DNA of 64,000 bases, taken from assembly GCA_902774155.1 (NCBI GenBank), contig CACYHF010000013.1, positions 1 through 64,000 of the forward strand, written 5' to 3'. The position numbers and the translations under genes were made by a program. Shown in pieces: positions 1 to 8,170 of the stretch (the stretch's first letter is position 1; every line of letters starts with the position of its first letter). The stretch is from an uncultured Bacteroidia bacterium. Its GTDB lineage: Bacteria > Bacteroidota > Bacteroidia > Bacteroidales > UBA932. The notes under the pieces are model-generated. The model was not told where the DNA came from. It ran no database searches and was given only the letters and a program-made list of their open reading frames with translations.

Positions 1-2970
1 ATGGCCCTCGCAGGCCTCTTTACCGCCCTCACGCTCAGCGCGCAGTCTCACAAGGTATCGCTGCAGCTGCAGGACGCCTCCAACGGAGAGCCCGTGGGTT
101 TTGCCACCGTCTCCATCTCTACGGAAAAAGGTCAGCCCAAATACACCCTTACAGACGGGGAGGGCAAGGCCGTGCTGGAGAAAGTGCGCGTTGGAAAATA
201 TACCCTCAAGGCCGAAATCATGGGCTACAAGCCCCATCAGCAAAGCCTGGAAGTGAAGGCCGATATGAACCTGGGCGTGATTAAGCTGGATCCCGACACG
301 CAGGTGCTGGACGCCGCCGCCGTCACGGCGGTGGGCAACCCCATCATCATCAAGAAGGATACGGTGGAATACAACGCATCGTCCTTCAAGATCAGCGACG
401 ACAACATGCTGGTGGACCTCCTGAAGAAGCTCCCCGGCATCGAGGTTTCGGAAGACGGCACCATCACCTCCAACGGTGAAACCATCTCCAAGATCACCAT
501 CGCCGGCAAAACCTTCTTCCTGGACGACCCTCAGCTGGCCTCCCAGAACATTCCCGCCAAGCTGGTGGAGAAGGTGAAGGTGGTGAAGAAAAAGAGTGAG
601 CAGGCCGAATTCACCGGCATCGATGACGGCGACGAAGAAACGGTGATCGACCTCACCGTGCAGCGGGGGATGATGAACGGCGTCTTCGGCAACGTGATGG
701 CCGGTGGCGGGGCCGATATCCCGGCCGCAGGCGGCACTTTCACGCCGCGCTGGCAGGGCGCCGCCATGGGCGGCCGCTTCACGGAAGACAGCCAGATCAG
801 CGTGATCCTGAACGGCAACAACACCAACAACCGTGGCTTCAATGACCTCTCCGGTTCCATGATGGGTAACATGATGGGCGGCGGCGGCATGATGGGTATG
901 GGTGGCGGTGGTTTCGGCGGTTTCGGCCGCAGCAACGGCATCACCACCTCCTGGATGGGCGGTGTCAACGGCAACTTCGACCTCATGGGCGACAAGATGG
1001 ACCTGGGCGGCAACTACCTGTACAACGGTTCCATCGTAGACGTGACGCAGGACAGCTATAAGGAAACCTACAAGACGGACGGCAGCACCCTGTACTCCGA
1101 CACGGACGGCCTCAGCCACCGCTTCACGGACGGCCACCGCTTCGGTATCCGCCTGGAGCACAAGTTCAGCGAGAATACCTCTATCCTCTTCCAGCCTCAG
1201 ATCAACTTCGGCCGGGGCAATTACCTGCAGCAGAGCGTTTTCGACACTTGGCTGAATGACAAGAACAACCGCTCCAACACCGGTTTCACCAACAACCTGG
1301 GAGACAACAAGAATCTCCAGACCCGCGGTTTCTTCCTGTTCCGTCAGCGCCTGGGCATGCCGGGCCGCACCCTGTCCGTGAACCTGACCTGGAACATCTC
1401 CAACAACACGATGGACGGTTATAACCAGTCCCTCACCAATACCCAGTTCGACGCATCCGGGCTCCCCATCACGGATCCCACCATCGTGAACCAGCGCATC
1501 GACCAAAGCTCCAAGAGCCGGGGCGTGGGCGGTCGTCTGGTGTACACCGAACCCCTGGGCAACAACTTCTACCTGGAGGGAAGCTATAATATCAACTGGA
1601 GCCAGAGCGAAACCATCAAGGACGTATACAACCTCCTCACGAATCCCAGCCTGTATAATGGCTGGCTGCCCTCGCAGGGCGTATTGTCGTTGCCGACAAA
1701 CACCACCGAAACCTACGATCAGGACTACAGCAACAACATCGTCAACCGCAACCTGAGCCAGAACATCGGCGCGGCCTTTATGTACCAGAACGAGAAACTG
1801 CGCGGCCAGCTGGGTGCATCGGCCATTCCTACCAATACCTATAATTATACTAATGGCAAGGAATACACGGACAAGCGCTGGAACTTCTCCCCGCGGGCTA
1901 TGCTCTTCTACGATTTCACGGAGAACTCCAACATCCGCCTGTTCTACTTTGGCCGCAGCGCGCAGCCTTCCACCAGCCAGTTGAACCCGGTTCTGGACAA
2001 TTCCAACCCGCTGGCTATGAGCCTGGGTAACCCTTATCTGACTCCGTATTTCAACCACAGCCTGCGCACAGACCTGGAATATTCCAACAAGCAGACCTTC
2101 TTCACGGCCCGCTTGCATCTGGAAGGCGGCATGGTGCAGAACCCCATCACCAGTGCCATCTGGTACGATGAAAACAACCGGCAGTATTCCTTCCCGGTGA
2201 ACGGCAGCAACAGCTACAGCGCCAATGCGCGCCTTATGATCAATGCGCCCATCGCCAAGAGCAACTTCTCCATTTCCAATATGGCCAACGTGAGTTACTC
2301 CAAGAGCGGCAGTTACCTGGGAGCAGCCAATCTGGATATGACGGACTACTGGAACGGAGAGTACTTCGACTACGCCAAGTTCCACGAATATTATTTCGAA
2401 GGCAATTCCGGTAAATGGGCCCAGGACTTCCTGGCCAACGATACCCGCTCCCTCAGCTTCGTAGAGCGTCTGCGGGCCACGTACCGTGACGACCACATCG
2501 AGGTGATTGTGAGCGGCCGTACCCGCTTCAACAAGCCCTGGTACACCGTGCAGGCCGCCGTGGATCCCACCTGGAACAACCAGGTGAGCGGCTCCTTCAA
2601 GTGGACCATCGGCGAAACCGGTATCGAGCTTTCCACGGATGCCAACTACAACTGGTACAGGGGATATACATCGGCCCCTCCGGCACAGTTCATCTGGAAC
2701 GCCAAGTTCTCCATTCCGCTGTTCCAGCGCCAGGCCACCCTGTCCCTCAATGCCTACGACATCCTGAACCAGGCCAAGAACCTCACCGTGAGCGATACCA
2801 ACAACTACCACCAGGAGGTCCTCTACAACACCCTGGGCCGATACGTGATGCTCTCGCTCACCTGGCGCTTCGGCAACTTCGGCAAGGCCCGTGAACAGAT
2901 GCGCTCCCGGATGGGCGGCGGTCCCGGCGGCTTCCGCGGTGGCCCGCCCATGGGTGGCCGTCCGTTCTAG
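1..2970 (+). CDS. Outer-membrane beta-barrel (TonB receptor-like) protein, 5' end at window edge
   Basis: An outer-membrane protein with a CarboxypepD_reg-like domain (about residues 17-97), a plug-like segment (about 98-230) and a long beta-barrel to the C-terminus rich in Tyr, Asn and aromatic strand ends. This is the architecture of the Bacteroidota outer-membrane beta-barrel family related to TonB-dependent receptors. The first 15 residues end in LSAQ and look like the back half of a signal peptide. The ATG is base 1 of the window, so the true start may lie upstream. Two low-complexity stretches stand out: a Gly/Met-rich loop near residues 283-308 and a Gly/Arg/Pro tail ending GGRPF. No SusD partner is visible and the substrate cannot be named. 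Transcription probably ends in the hairpin at 3018-3054. Confidence 0.8.
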   Translation: MALAGLFTALTLSAQSHKVSLQLQDASNGEPVGFATVSISTEKGQPKYTLTDGEGKAVLEKVRVGKYTLKAEIMGYKPHQQSLEVKADMNLGVIKLDPDTQVLDAAAVTAVGNPIIIKKDTVEYNASSFKISDDNMLVDLLKKLPGIEVSEDGTITSNGETISKITIAGKTFFLDDPQLASQNIPAKLVEKVKVVKKKSEQAEFTGIDDGDEETVIDLTVQRGMMNGVFGNVMAGGGADIPAAGGTFTPRWQGAAMGGRFTEDSQISVILNGNNTNNRGFNDLSGSMMGNMMGGGGMMGMGGGGFGGFGRSNGITTSWMGGVNGNFDLMGDKMDLGGNYLYNGSIVDVTQDSYKETYKTDGSTLYSDTDGLSHRFTDGHRFGIRLEHKFSENTSILFQPQINFGRGNYLQQSVFDTWLNDKNNRSNTGFTNNLGDNKNLQTRGFFLFRQRLGMPGRTLSVNLTWNISNNTMDGYNQSLTNTQFDASGLPITDPTIVNQRIDQSSKSRGVGGRLVYTEPLGNNFYLEGSYNINWSQSETIKDVYNLLTNPSLYNGWLPSQGVLSLPTNTTETYDQDYSNNIVNRNLSQNIGAAFMYQNEKLRGQLGASAIPTNTYNYTNGKEYTDKRWNFSPRAMLFYDFTENSNIRLFYFGRSAQPSTSQLNPVLDNSNPLAMSLGNPYLTPYFNHSLRTDLEYSNKQTFFTARLHLEGGMVQNPITSAIWYDENNRQYSFPVNGSNSYSANARLMINAPIAKSNFSISNMANVSYSKSGSYLGAANLDMTDYWNGEYFDYAKFHEYYFEGNSGKWAQDFLANDTRSLSFVERLRATYRDDHIEVIVSGRTRFNKPWYTVQAAVDPTWNNQVSGSFKWTIGETGIELSTDANYNWYRGYTSAPPAQFIWNAKFSIPLFQRQATLSLNAYDILNQAKNLTVSDTNNYHQEVLYNTLGRYVMLSLTWRFGNFGKAREQMRSRMGGGPGGFRGGPPMGGRPF

Positions 2971-2982
2971 CCCCTCTGCTTT

Positions 2983-3089
2983 GTGGCAGCTAAGTTGCTG
3001 ATTCTAAGCAATTTATACAATAGTCCTCGTTCGATTTTTGAACGAGGACTATTGTGTTAAATACTGATAATCAATCAGTTAATTGCCAC
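2983..3089. repeat. 107-base palindromic element, copy A (contains terminator hairpin)
   Basis: Begins GTGGCAGCTAA and ends TTAATTGCCAC, so its ends are imperfect inverted repeats. The middle holds a perfect 15-bp stem (3018-3032 with 3040-3054, loop 3033-3039). A second copy of exactly the same length lies at 34522-34628. The element lies between the ends of two convergent genes. Its right end includes the last codons and stop of rluD. Confidence 0.7.
3018..3054. terminator. Bidirectional terminator-like hairpin
   Basis: A perfect 15-bp stem with a seven-base loop lies between the ends of the plus-strand receptor gene and the minus-strand rluD. There is no strong T-run next to the stem, so termination is inferred from position and stem strength. 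Confidence 0.6.
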
Positions 3090-4089
3090 TGGAATTCACG
3101 TAGTTCCGCCATTTTTCAATGAGGGAAGCCATGTCGGCGGGGAGGGGAGCCTCGAAATGGAGGCGTTCGCCTGTTGTGGGGTGGCTGAAGCCCAGGGTGC
3201 GGGCGTGGAGGGCCTGGCGGGGGCAGATGGCGAAACAGTTCTGGATAAACTGCTTGTACTTGGCATAGATGGTGCCCTGGCGGATTTCGGCCCCGCCGTA
3301 CCGTTCGTCGTTGAAGAGGGGATGGCCGATGGAACTCATATGCACGCGGATCTGGTGCGTGCGGCCGGTTTCCAGGCGGCATTCCACCACGGTGATGAAG
3401 CCCATCCGCTCCAGCACGCGCCAGTGCGTCACGGCCCATTTGCCTTTTTCGGGGTCGTCGTACACGCGGAAGCGCAGCCGGTCATTAGGGTCCCGGCCGA
3501 TGGTCCCCTCGATGGTGCCTTCGTCTTCGGCCAGATTGCCCCACACCACGGCGGTGTAGATGCGGTCGATGGAGTGGACGAAGAATTGATCGGCCAGATT
3601 CAGCTGTGCGGCGGGGTTTTTGGCCACCACCAGGAGGCCGCTGGTGTCTTTGTCTATGCGGTGCACCAGCACGCCCATCCGTTCGTCTTCCACGTCCGGC
3701 TCCAGGTGCAGATAATAGGCTAGCGCGTTCACCAGCGTGCCGTTGTAATTGCCGTGTCCGGGGTGCACCACCATACCGGCGGGCTTGTTCACCACCAGCA
3801 CGTCTTCGTCTTCGTATACAATGTCCAGGGGAATGTTTTCCGGCAGGATTTCCGTTCCGCGCCGCTCATAGGGCATCACGAACTTCACTACATCGCAGGG
3901 CCGAACCAAATAATTGGCTTTCACCACTTTGTCGTTCACCAGCACATAGCCCAGCTTGATGGCCTGCTGCACCCGGTGCCGCGAAGTGTCTTCCTGATGC
4001 GTGGAAATGAATTTATCTACCCGCAACGGCTCCTGGCCCTTGTCCACCAGAATCCGAAAATGCTCGAACAGTTCGTCGGAATCGTTCAT
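3079..4089 (-). CDS. rluD: RluA-family 23S rRNA pseudouridine synthase (RluD-like)
   Basis: Isomerises specific uridines of large-subunit rRNA to pseudouridine. An S4 RNA-binding domain occupies about residues 18-75. The catalytic core has the family motif HRIDKDTSG near residue 143, with the Asp as nucleophile, and the length of 336 residues is normal. The start codon overlaps the stop of the upstream PASTA gene in an ATGA arrangement, so the two are translationally coupled. The C-terminal codons and stop lie inside the repeat element at 2983-3089. RluD rather than RluC is a best guess from the S4 domain and overall length. Confidence 0.88.
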   Translation of the reverse strand: MNDSDELFEHFRILVDKGQEPLRVDKFISTHQEDTSRHRVQQAIKLGYVLVNDKVVKANYLVRPCDVVKFVMPYERRGTEILPENIPLDIVYEDEDVLVVNKPAGMVVHPGHGNYNGTLVNALAYYLHLEPDVEDERMGVLVHRIDKDTSGLLVVAKNPAAQLNLADQFFVHSIDRIYTAVVWGNLAEDEGTIEGTIGRDPNDRLRFRVYDDPEKGKWAVTHWRVLERMGFITVVECRLETGRTHQIRVHMSSIGHPLFNDERYGGAEIRQGTIYAKYKQFIQNCFAICPRQALHARTLGFSHPTTGERLHFEAPLPADMASLIEKWRNYVNSSGN

Positions 4090-4880
4090 TGTGCAGGCAC
4101 TTTTGCCATATCCAGGGTCAGGTACAGCGTGATGGCAGTGCCCAGGGGCATTTCTTCACCCAGGGCATCCTGCTTGTACACTACGGCGTTCAGGGAATCG
4201 GCATAACTCTTCACCTCTTTGTCGAAGCGTGCGCGGCCTGCGTTCAGGAAATGGTCGTGCAGGACATCTACGGCGGGCACATACTTCATACCGATGAGAC
4301 GGGGCACTACGGTGGTGTTATCTTCCCGGCTCACGCCCACTTTCAGGTCTATGGTAGAGCCGTTCACCACCAAATCGCCGGCTTTTACCTCTTTTCCTTC
4401 GCAGTACTGGCCCAGCACCGTGTTGGTGGCGATATCTTTCACATATGTGAGTTTTCCCAGGTTCAGGCCGCGGTTCTGGAGCTCCGCCCGGGCTTCGGTT
4501 ACGGAATAGCCGAAAAGATTGGGCATCACCACCTTACGGGGCACGATAGAGTTGATGGTAAGGAACACGCTACGGCCTTTTTTTACCGTGGAACCAGCCT
4601 TGGGCTGTTGCCGATACACCACGCCGCCGGGAAGCCGGCGCACGAACACGGAGTCTGTCACTTTCACCTTCACGTGGCCTTCCCGGGCCACTTCTTCGGC
4701 CTGTTTAACGCTCAGATTGGTGAAATCCGGCGTGGTGACGGTCTTCCCGTGCCGGGTGATGAGGCTGAGCCCCACCGATGTGAGTATCAGCAACACCACC
4801 ATAAAGATTGCGGCGCCCACCAGGTTACTCACAATCCAGGATCCCTTCTTCGGTTCCTGCGCTTCTTTCTTCTTTGCCAT
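4086..4880 (-). CDS. PASTA-domain membrane protein
   Basis: A 264-residue protein with a basic cytoplasmic N-terminus, one transmembrane helix at about residues 18-40, and three PASTA domains in the periplasm (about 45-112, 115-184 and 190-258). PASTA domains bind peptidoglycan or related muropeptides. Unlike the Gram-positive Ser/Thr kinases there is no kinase domain, which is the usual form in Bacteroidota. It is cotranscribed and translationally coupled with rluD (four-base overlap). The coupling is seen in the sequence; a functional link between the two is not implied. Confidence 0.85.
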   Translation of the reverse strand: MAKKKEAQEPKKGSWIVSNLVGAAIFMVVLLILTSVGLSLITRHGKTVTTPDFTNLSVKQAEEVAREGHVKVKVTDSVFVRRLPGGVVYRQQPKAGSTVKKGRSVFLTINSIVPRKVVMPNLFGYSVTEARAELQNRGLNLGKLTYVKDIATNTVLGQYCEGKEVKAGDLVVNGSTIDLKVGVSREDNTTVVPRLIGMKYVPAVDVLHDHFLNAGRARFDKEVKSYADSLNAVVYKQDALGEEMPLGTAITLYLTLDMAKVPAQ

Positions 4881-4947
4881 TCCTGCAAAAACTATTGATT
4901 CGCGAAGTTACGAAAAAATGCTTGACCGCCCAACAGGTTAGGCCGAT

Positions 4948-4979
4948 AAAAAAGCCGGGGCCCTTTCGTGGGCCCCGGC
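4948..4979 (-). terminator. Rho-independent terminator of the truncated Rpn gene
   Basis: GCCGGGGCCC (4954-4963) pairs perfectly with GGGCCCCGGC (4970-4979). On the minus strand the stem is followed by six T (complement of 4948-4953). It lies just after the stop of the gene at 4998-5720. Confidence 0.85.
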
Positions 4980-4997
4980 GATATAATACGTAAAGAA

Positions 4998-5720
4998 TTA
5001 TTGAAGTGCTGTAATTTCTTCAGGTGTTAGTCCGGTTATCTGAGCTATTGATTCAATGGGGTAATTCATAGCCAACAGGTTTTTGGCTATGGTTTTTCTC
5101 TCTTCCGCCCTTCCTTTTTCCTCTCCCTTCTGTTCAGCAGTTGCAAACTTGTTGGTTATGTCTCTTAGAGTAGTCATATCTTTGATGTATTCGGCTCTTT
5201 CCCTGGGAGCAAATTTATTAATTTCGGCCGAATTAAACAACAGATCAAATATTTCTCCCTGCAGGTTATCCGGCTGACAGTCCATTTCCGGCATGTTCTT
5301 TAGCGCATAACAAAGATTATCCAGCAATGATGCGTCGTGGGTAAGCGCCTTTGAACAATTGGGTACTTCCAGGAACAAATATTCAACCGGAACAGCCATA
5401 TCTTCTCCGCTATGGATTTCTTTAAGCCGATAGCGAAACAGCACCTGGTTCGAATCCTGGTGGATAGAGAAATTGACAATCCCGATGAAGTAGATTTGTG
5501 CGAATGCCCAATCCGTGCTTCCTACAGGAAGTTGTTCCTGGATTACGAATGTAGAGTTGAACAGCGCCCTCTCAAAAAATGTTTTCTGTTCCGAAAACTG
5601 AACTTCAACAACGAACTGGGCTCCGGACGTATCCGTACAATGGACATCCAGTCGGATATCTTTCCCCTGCTCAATGGGATTTACGTATTCTTGTGGGCCG
5701 ATAAAAAAGCCGGGGCCCAC
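4998..5720 (-). pseudogene. Rpn-family nuclease/transposase, 5'-truncated copy
   Basis: Encodes the C-terminal part of a PD-(D/E)XK Rpn-family recombination-promoting nuclease. The catalytic core survives as an Asp near residue 25 and the E-V-Q motif near residue 39. The end, GLTPEEITALQ, matches the other two copies in the window. About the first 90 residues of the family are missing. The open frame begins in a terminator hairpin (5704-5736), so its first nine residues are translated terminator DNA and there is no credible start or promoter. The junction suggests a deletion that fused the terminator of an upstream operon to the middle of the Rpn gene. I read it as a non-functional relic. Confidence 0.75.
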
Positions 5721-5736
5721 GAAGGGGTCCCTTGCC
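5698..5736 (-). terminator. Orphan terminator relic fused to the Rpn fragment
   Basis: On the minus strand it reads as an imperfect GC stem followed by six T. It closely resembles the terminator that follows the surface-lipoprotein gene at 15115-15146, including the ATCG just after the T-run. No minus-strand gene now precedes it, so it is probably the tail of a lost third copy of the lipoprotein unit. Confidence 0.6.
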
Positions 5737-5883
5737 GCCTCGACGCAAAACCTGCCTCCTTCTAGGGCACTTTACGTGTCAAGGCGGCACACAGGCGGAA
5801 ATCGAAATGTTTTTGGTGTATATTATAATTAAGAGGTATAGAACCTCGGAGCTATTAAATATCATCCAAAACATTGAAGACTT

Positions 5884-6483
5884 ATGAATTACGGTTACAT
5901 TCGCGTAAGCACAGACAAGCAGACCGTAGAGAACCAACGGCACGAAATCAACTGTTTCTGCCAGCAGCAAGGTCTGTCCATCGACGGATGGATTGAAGAA
6001 ACCATTTCCGGAACCAAAGGCGTAGACAAACGCAAGTTAGGCCGGCTTCTCCGCAAGGTGCAAGCCGGAGACCTGATTATCTGCGCCGAACTGTCCCGCC
6101 TGGGCCGAAACCTTTTTATGATTATGCAGATCCTGAGTATCTGTATGGGAAAGGAATGCCGGGTATGGACGGTGAAGGACGGCTATCGGCTGGGCGACGA
6201 CATCCAGTCCAAGGTACTGGCGTTTGCCTTCGGCCTCTCGGCCGAAATCGAGAGAAACCTCATCAGCGCCCGAACCCGCCAGGCGTTGGCCCGTATGCGG
6301 GACGAGGGCGTGGTCTTGGGCCGACCGGCCGGGTCCCTGAACAAAAAATACCGCCTGGATCGGCAGGAGAAGAAGATTTATCGAATGCTCGAACAAGGAA
6401 TCGGGAAGCGGGAGATTGCCCGCCAGTGCAAGGTGAGCCCGAAAACACTATATAGATGGCTTCGGGTGAAGGGCACGATGTAA
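5884..6483 (+). CDS. mpi: Master DNA invertase, Mpi-family serine recombinase
   Basis: A 199-residue serine site-specific recombinase. The N-terminus YGYIRVSTDKQT carries the catalytic Ser (residue 9), followed by ELSRLGRN and the EIERNLI helix, then a short C-terminal helix-turn-helix (about 160-195). The stretch from DLIICAELSRLG to AEIERNLIS closely follows my memory of Bacteroides fragilis Mpi, which inverts many surface-polysaccharide promoters. It is a lone 600-base gene about 200 bases upstream of the ompA copy 1 promoter. A small palindrome (GAGGT/ACCTC, 5833-5847) lies 37 bases upstream. Its target sites were not identified here. The family call is confident; the local role is inference. 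Confidence 0.9.
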   Translation: MNYGYIRVSTDKQTVENQRHEINCFCQQQGLSIDGWIEETISGTKGVDKRKLGRLLRKVQAGDLIICAELSRLGRNLFMIMQILSICMGKECRVWTVKDGYRLGDDIQSKVLAFAFGLSAEIERNLISARTRQALARMRDEGVVLGRPAGSLNKKYRLDRQEKKIYRMLEQGIGKREIARQCKVSPKTLYRWLRVKGTM

Positions 6484-6651
6484 AAAAATCCAGAAAAAAA
6501 GCAGATTCTTTGAAACGAAACTCACTTTTTTTGCATCAATAAAGAGAAAACTGGTAAGAGATAGTTTACCCGCAAGAAAAAAGTATACCTGGAATCCTTA
6601 TACAAATGGTTACATATATGGGGAACGTTGTAAACTTTTTTCACAATTATG
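6484..6651. other. AT-rich intergenic stretch between mpi and the ompA copy 1 promoter
   Basis: No credible ORF is seen. It is poly-A and poly-T rich and holds only short inverted repeats, such as AGTTTAC (6563-6569) with GTAAACT (6630-6636). It shares nothing with the region upstream of the second ompA copy; homology between the two begins at about 6693. Confidence 0.5.
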
Positions 6652-6682
6652 TTTGTTATTTCAAAAAAAATAACCATCTTTG
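6652..6682 (+). promoter_or_regulatory. Promoter of ompA copy 1
   Basis: TTTG (6652-6655), 19-base spacer, CATCTTTG (6675-6682), one mismatch to TAnnTTTG. The predicted start is near 6688, giving a 5' leader of about 195 bases. Confidence 0.7.
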
Positions 6683-6692
6683 CGAGTAACTA

Positions 6693-6885
6693 TAACGACC
6701 CTTAAAAGTAAACACCAAGAGTTGTATGTGTGTTTTTTACAGTGGGAGAACCCGTAAGGGCGCCTATTAGAAAACCTCAAAAGTGTTTCAACTATCTGAA
6801 ACACAGTGGTTTTCTCATGGGGTCTCATGTGTATTTAGGGTGGAGAATGAATAGAAAAGAGAAAGACTAAACTATTAAAAAAGGT
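6693..6885 (+). ncRNA. Structured 5' leader of ompA copy 1
   Basis: The leader folds into a long hairpin. The outer arms are 6763-6776 and 6808-6821 (14 positions, one mismatch, one G-U pair), and the inner stem is GTGTTTCA (6783-6790) with TGAAACAC (6797-6804). A smaller CCC/GGG hairpin precedes it near 6750. About 140 bases are strongly conserved in the leader of the inverted second copy, where the outer arms differ at paired positions. The function is unknown; likely roles are mRNA stability or translation control of an abundant envelope protein. Confidence 0.6.
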
Positions 6886-8064
6886 ATGAAAACAAAGAGC
6901 GTTATCATGTTGCTGGCGGCTGCGCTGCTCTCCATGGGAGTGGCCCAGGCCCAGAAAACCAGCAAGTCCGACGAAACCGTGGAATTCAAACCCCACGTGA
7001 ACCTGCAGATTCTGGGTGGTGCCGGTTACACCATCGGTGAAGTGCAGTATATGCAACTGTTTTCCCCGGCTGCTGCCCTGAACCTGGGCTGGCAGATCAC
7101 ACCTTCCTTCGGCCTGCGCTTCGGTGCATCCGGCTGGCAGGGTAAGGGTCATGTCATTTACACCAACGTGGAGAAGTACTCCTTCAACTATGCACAGGGA
7201 AGCCTGGACATCGTCCTGGATCTGGGCAATCTCTTCGGTGGTTACAAGCATAATCGTGGTTTCAGCCCGTACATCTTCATCGGTGGCGGCGGCGTTTATG
7301 GCTTCAATAACGGTGCCAACAACGTCAAGAGCGTAGTTCCCGCCCAGTATTTTGAGAACCTGTGGACCAAGAACCTGATCAGCCCCGTGGGCCGCGCCGG
7401 TCTGGGTGCCGATATCCGCCTGAGCGACATCGTGGCCATCACCATCGAGGCCAACGCCAATGTCCTGAGCGACAAGTTCAACTCCAAGAAGGCCAACAAC
7501 CCCGACTTCCAGTTCAACGCCCTGGCCGGTTTGAAGATCAACCTGGGCAAGCCTTACAGGAAGAAAGCCGCTCCCGTTGTAGTGGACGACTCCGCCGAAC
7601 GCGAGGCTGCCCGCCTGGCCGCAGAGAAGGCCGCCGCCGAGAAGGCTGCCGCTGAAAGGGCTGCTGCAGAGAAGGCCGCCCGTGAGAAGGCTGCCCGTGA
7701 GGCTGCAGAGAAAGCTGCCCGCGAGAAAGCCGCCCGTGACGCCGCCATGCAGAAGATCTGCGCATTCTTCGAGCTGGATTCCGCCGAAATCAGCGCCGCA
7801 GAGGCTGCCAAACTGAACGATTACGTGCAGTGGCTCAAGGAGAACCCTGCCGCCAAGATTGCCATCACCGGTTATGCAGATGCACAGACCGGACGGCACG
7901 CTCACAACATGAAGCTCTCGGAAAGCCGTGTCAACGCCGTGAAGAACTTCCTCACGAAGGCCGGCATCGCCGAGGACCGCATCGCCTCTGACTACAAGGG
8001 TGACACCGTGCAGCCTTTCTCCGAGAACGAGAAGAACCGTGTCGTCATCGCTCTGGTAAAGTAA
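6886..8064 (+). CDS. OmpA-family outer-membrane protein, copy 1
   Basis: A 392-residue envelope protein: signal peptide ending AQAQ (about residue 23), an eight-strand-type N-terminal barrel (about 30-225), an Ala/Lys/Glu-rich helical linker (about 238-290, repeated AAEKAA and AREKAA), and a C-terminal OmpA-like peptidoglycan-binding domain (about 290-392, ending NEKNRVVIALVK). It anchors the outer membrane to the wall. Copy 2 (18228-19406) has the same length and differs at about 27 positions by my count, partly in predicted surface loops (residues 88-93 and 134-136). It is followed by the lipoprotein gene, probably in one transcript. Confidence 0.9.
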   Translation: MKTKSVIMLLAAALLSMGVAQAQKTSKSDETVEFKPHVNLQILGGAGYTIGEVQYMQLFSPAAALNLGWQITPSFGLRFGASGWQGKGHVIYTNVEKYSFNYAQGSLDIVLDLGNLFGGYKHNRGFSPYIFIGGGGVYGFNNGANNVKSVVPAQYFENLWTKNLISPVGRAGLGADIRLSDIVAITIEANANVLSDKFNSKKANNPDFQFNALAGLKINLGKPYRKKAAPVVVDDSAEREAARLAAEKAAAEKAAAERAAAEKAAREKAAREAAEKAAREKAARDAAMQKICAFFELDSAEISAAEAAKLNDYVQWLKENPAAKIAITGYADAQTGRHAHNMKLSESRVNAVKNFLTKAGIAEDRIASDYKGDTVQPFSENEKNRVVIALVK

Positions 8065-8170
8065 GTAGTGTATAACCTTAACAACTAAAGAGTAAGAAAG
8101 ACACAAGTTCTCTGAATCTGAAACAAAATCACAATCAACAAATTCCTTATTTTTTCATTTTTAAACATTT

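Noticed and set aside
6563-6636. AGTTTAC (6563-6569) and GTAAACT (6630-6636) as an invertible-promoter site
   Set aside because: Only seven bases match, they do not enclose the promoter boxes, and such short repeats are expected by chance in AT-rich DNA.
7124-7811. Several 60-100 codon frames inside both ompA genes
   Set aside because: They are shadows of the Ala/Lys-rich linker and barrel codons in other frames, without starts or homology.
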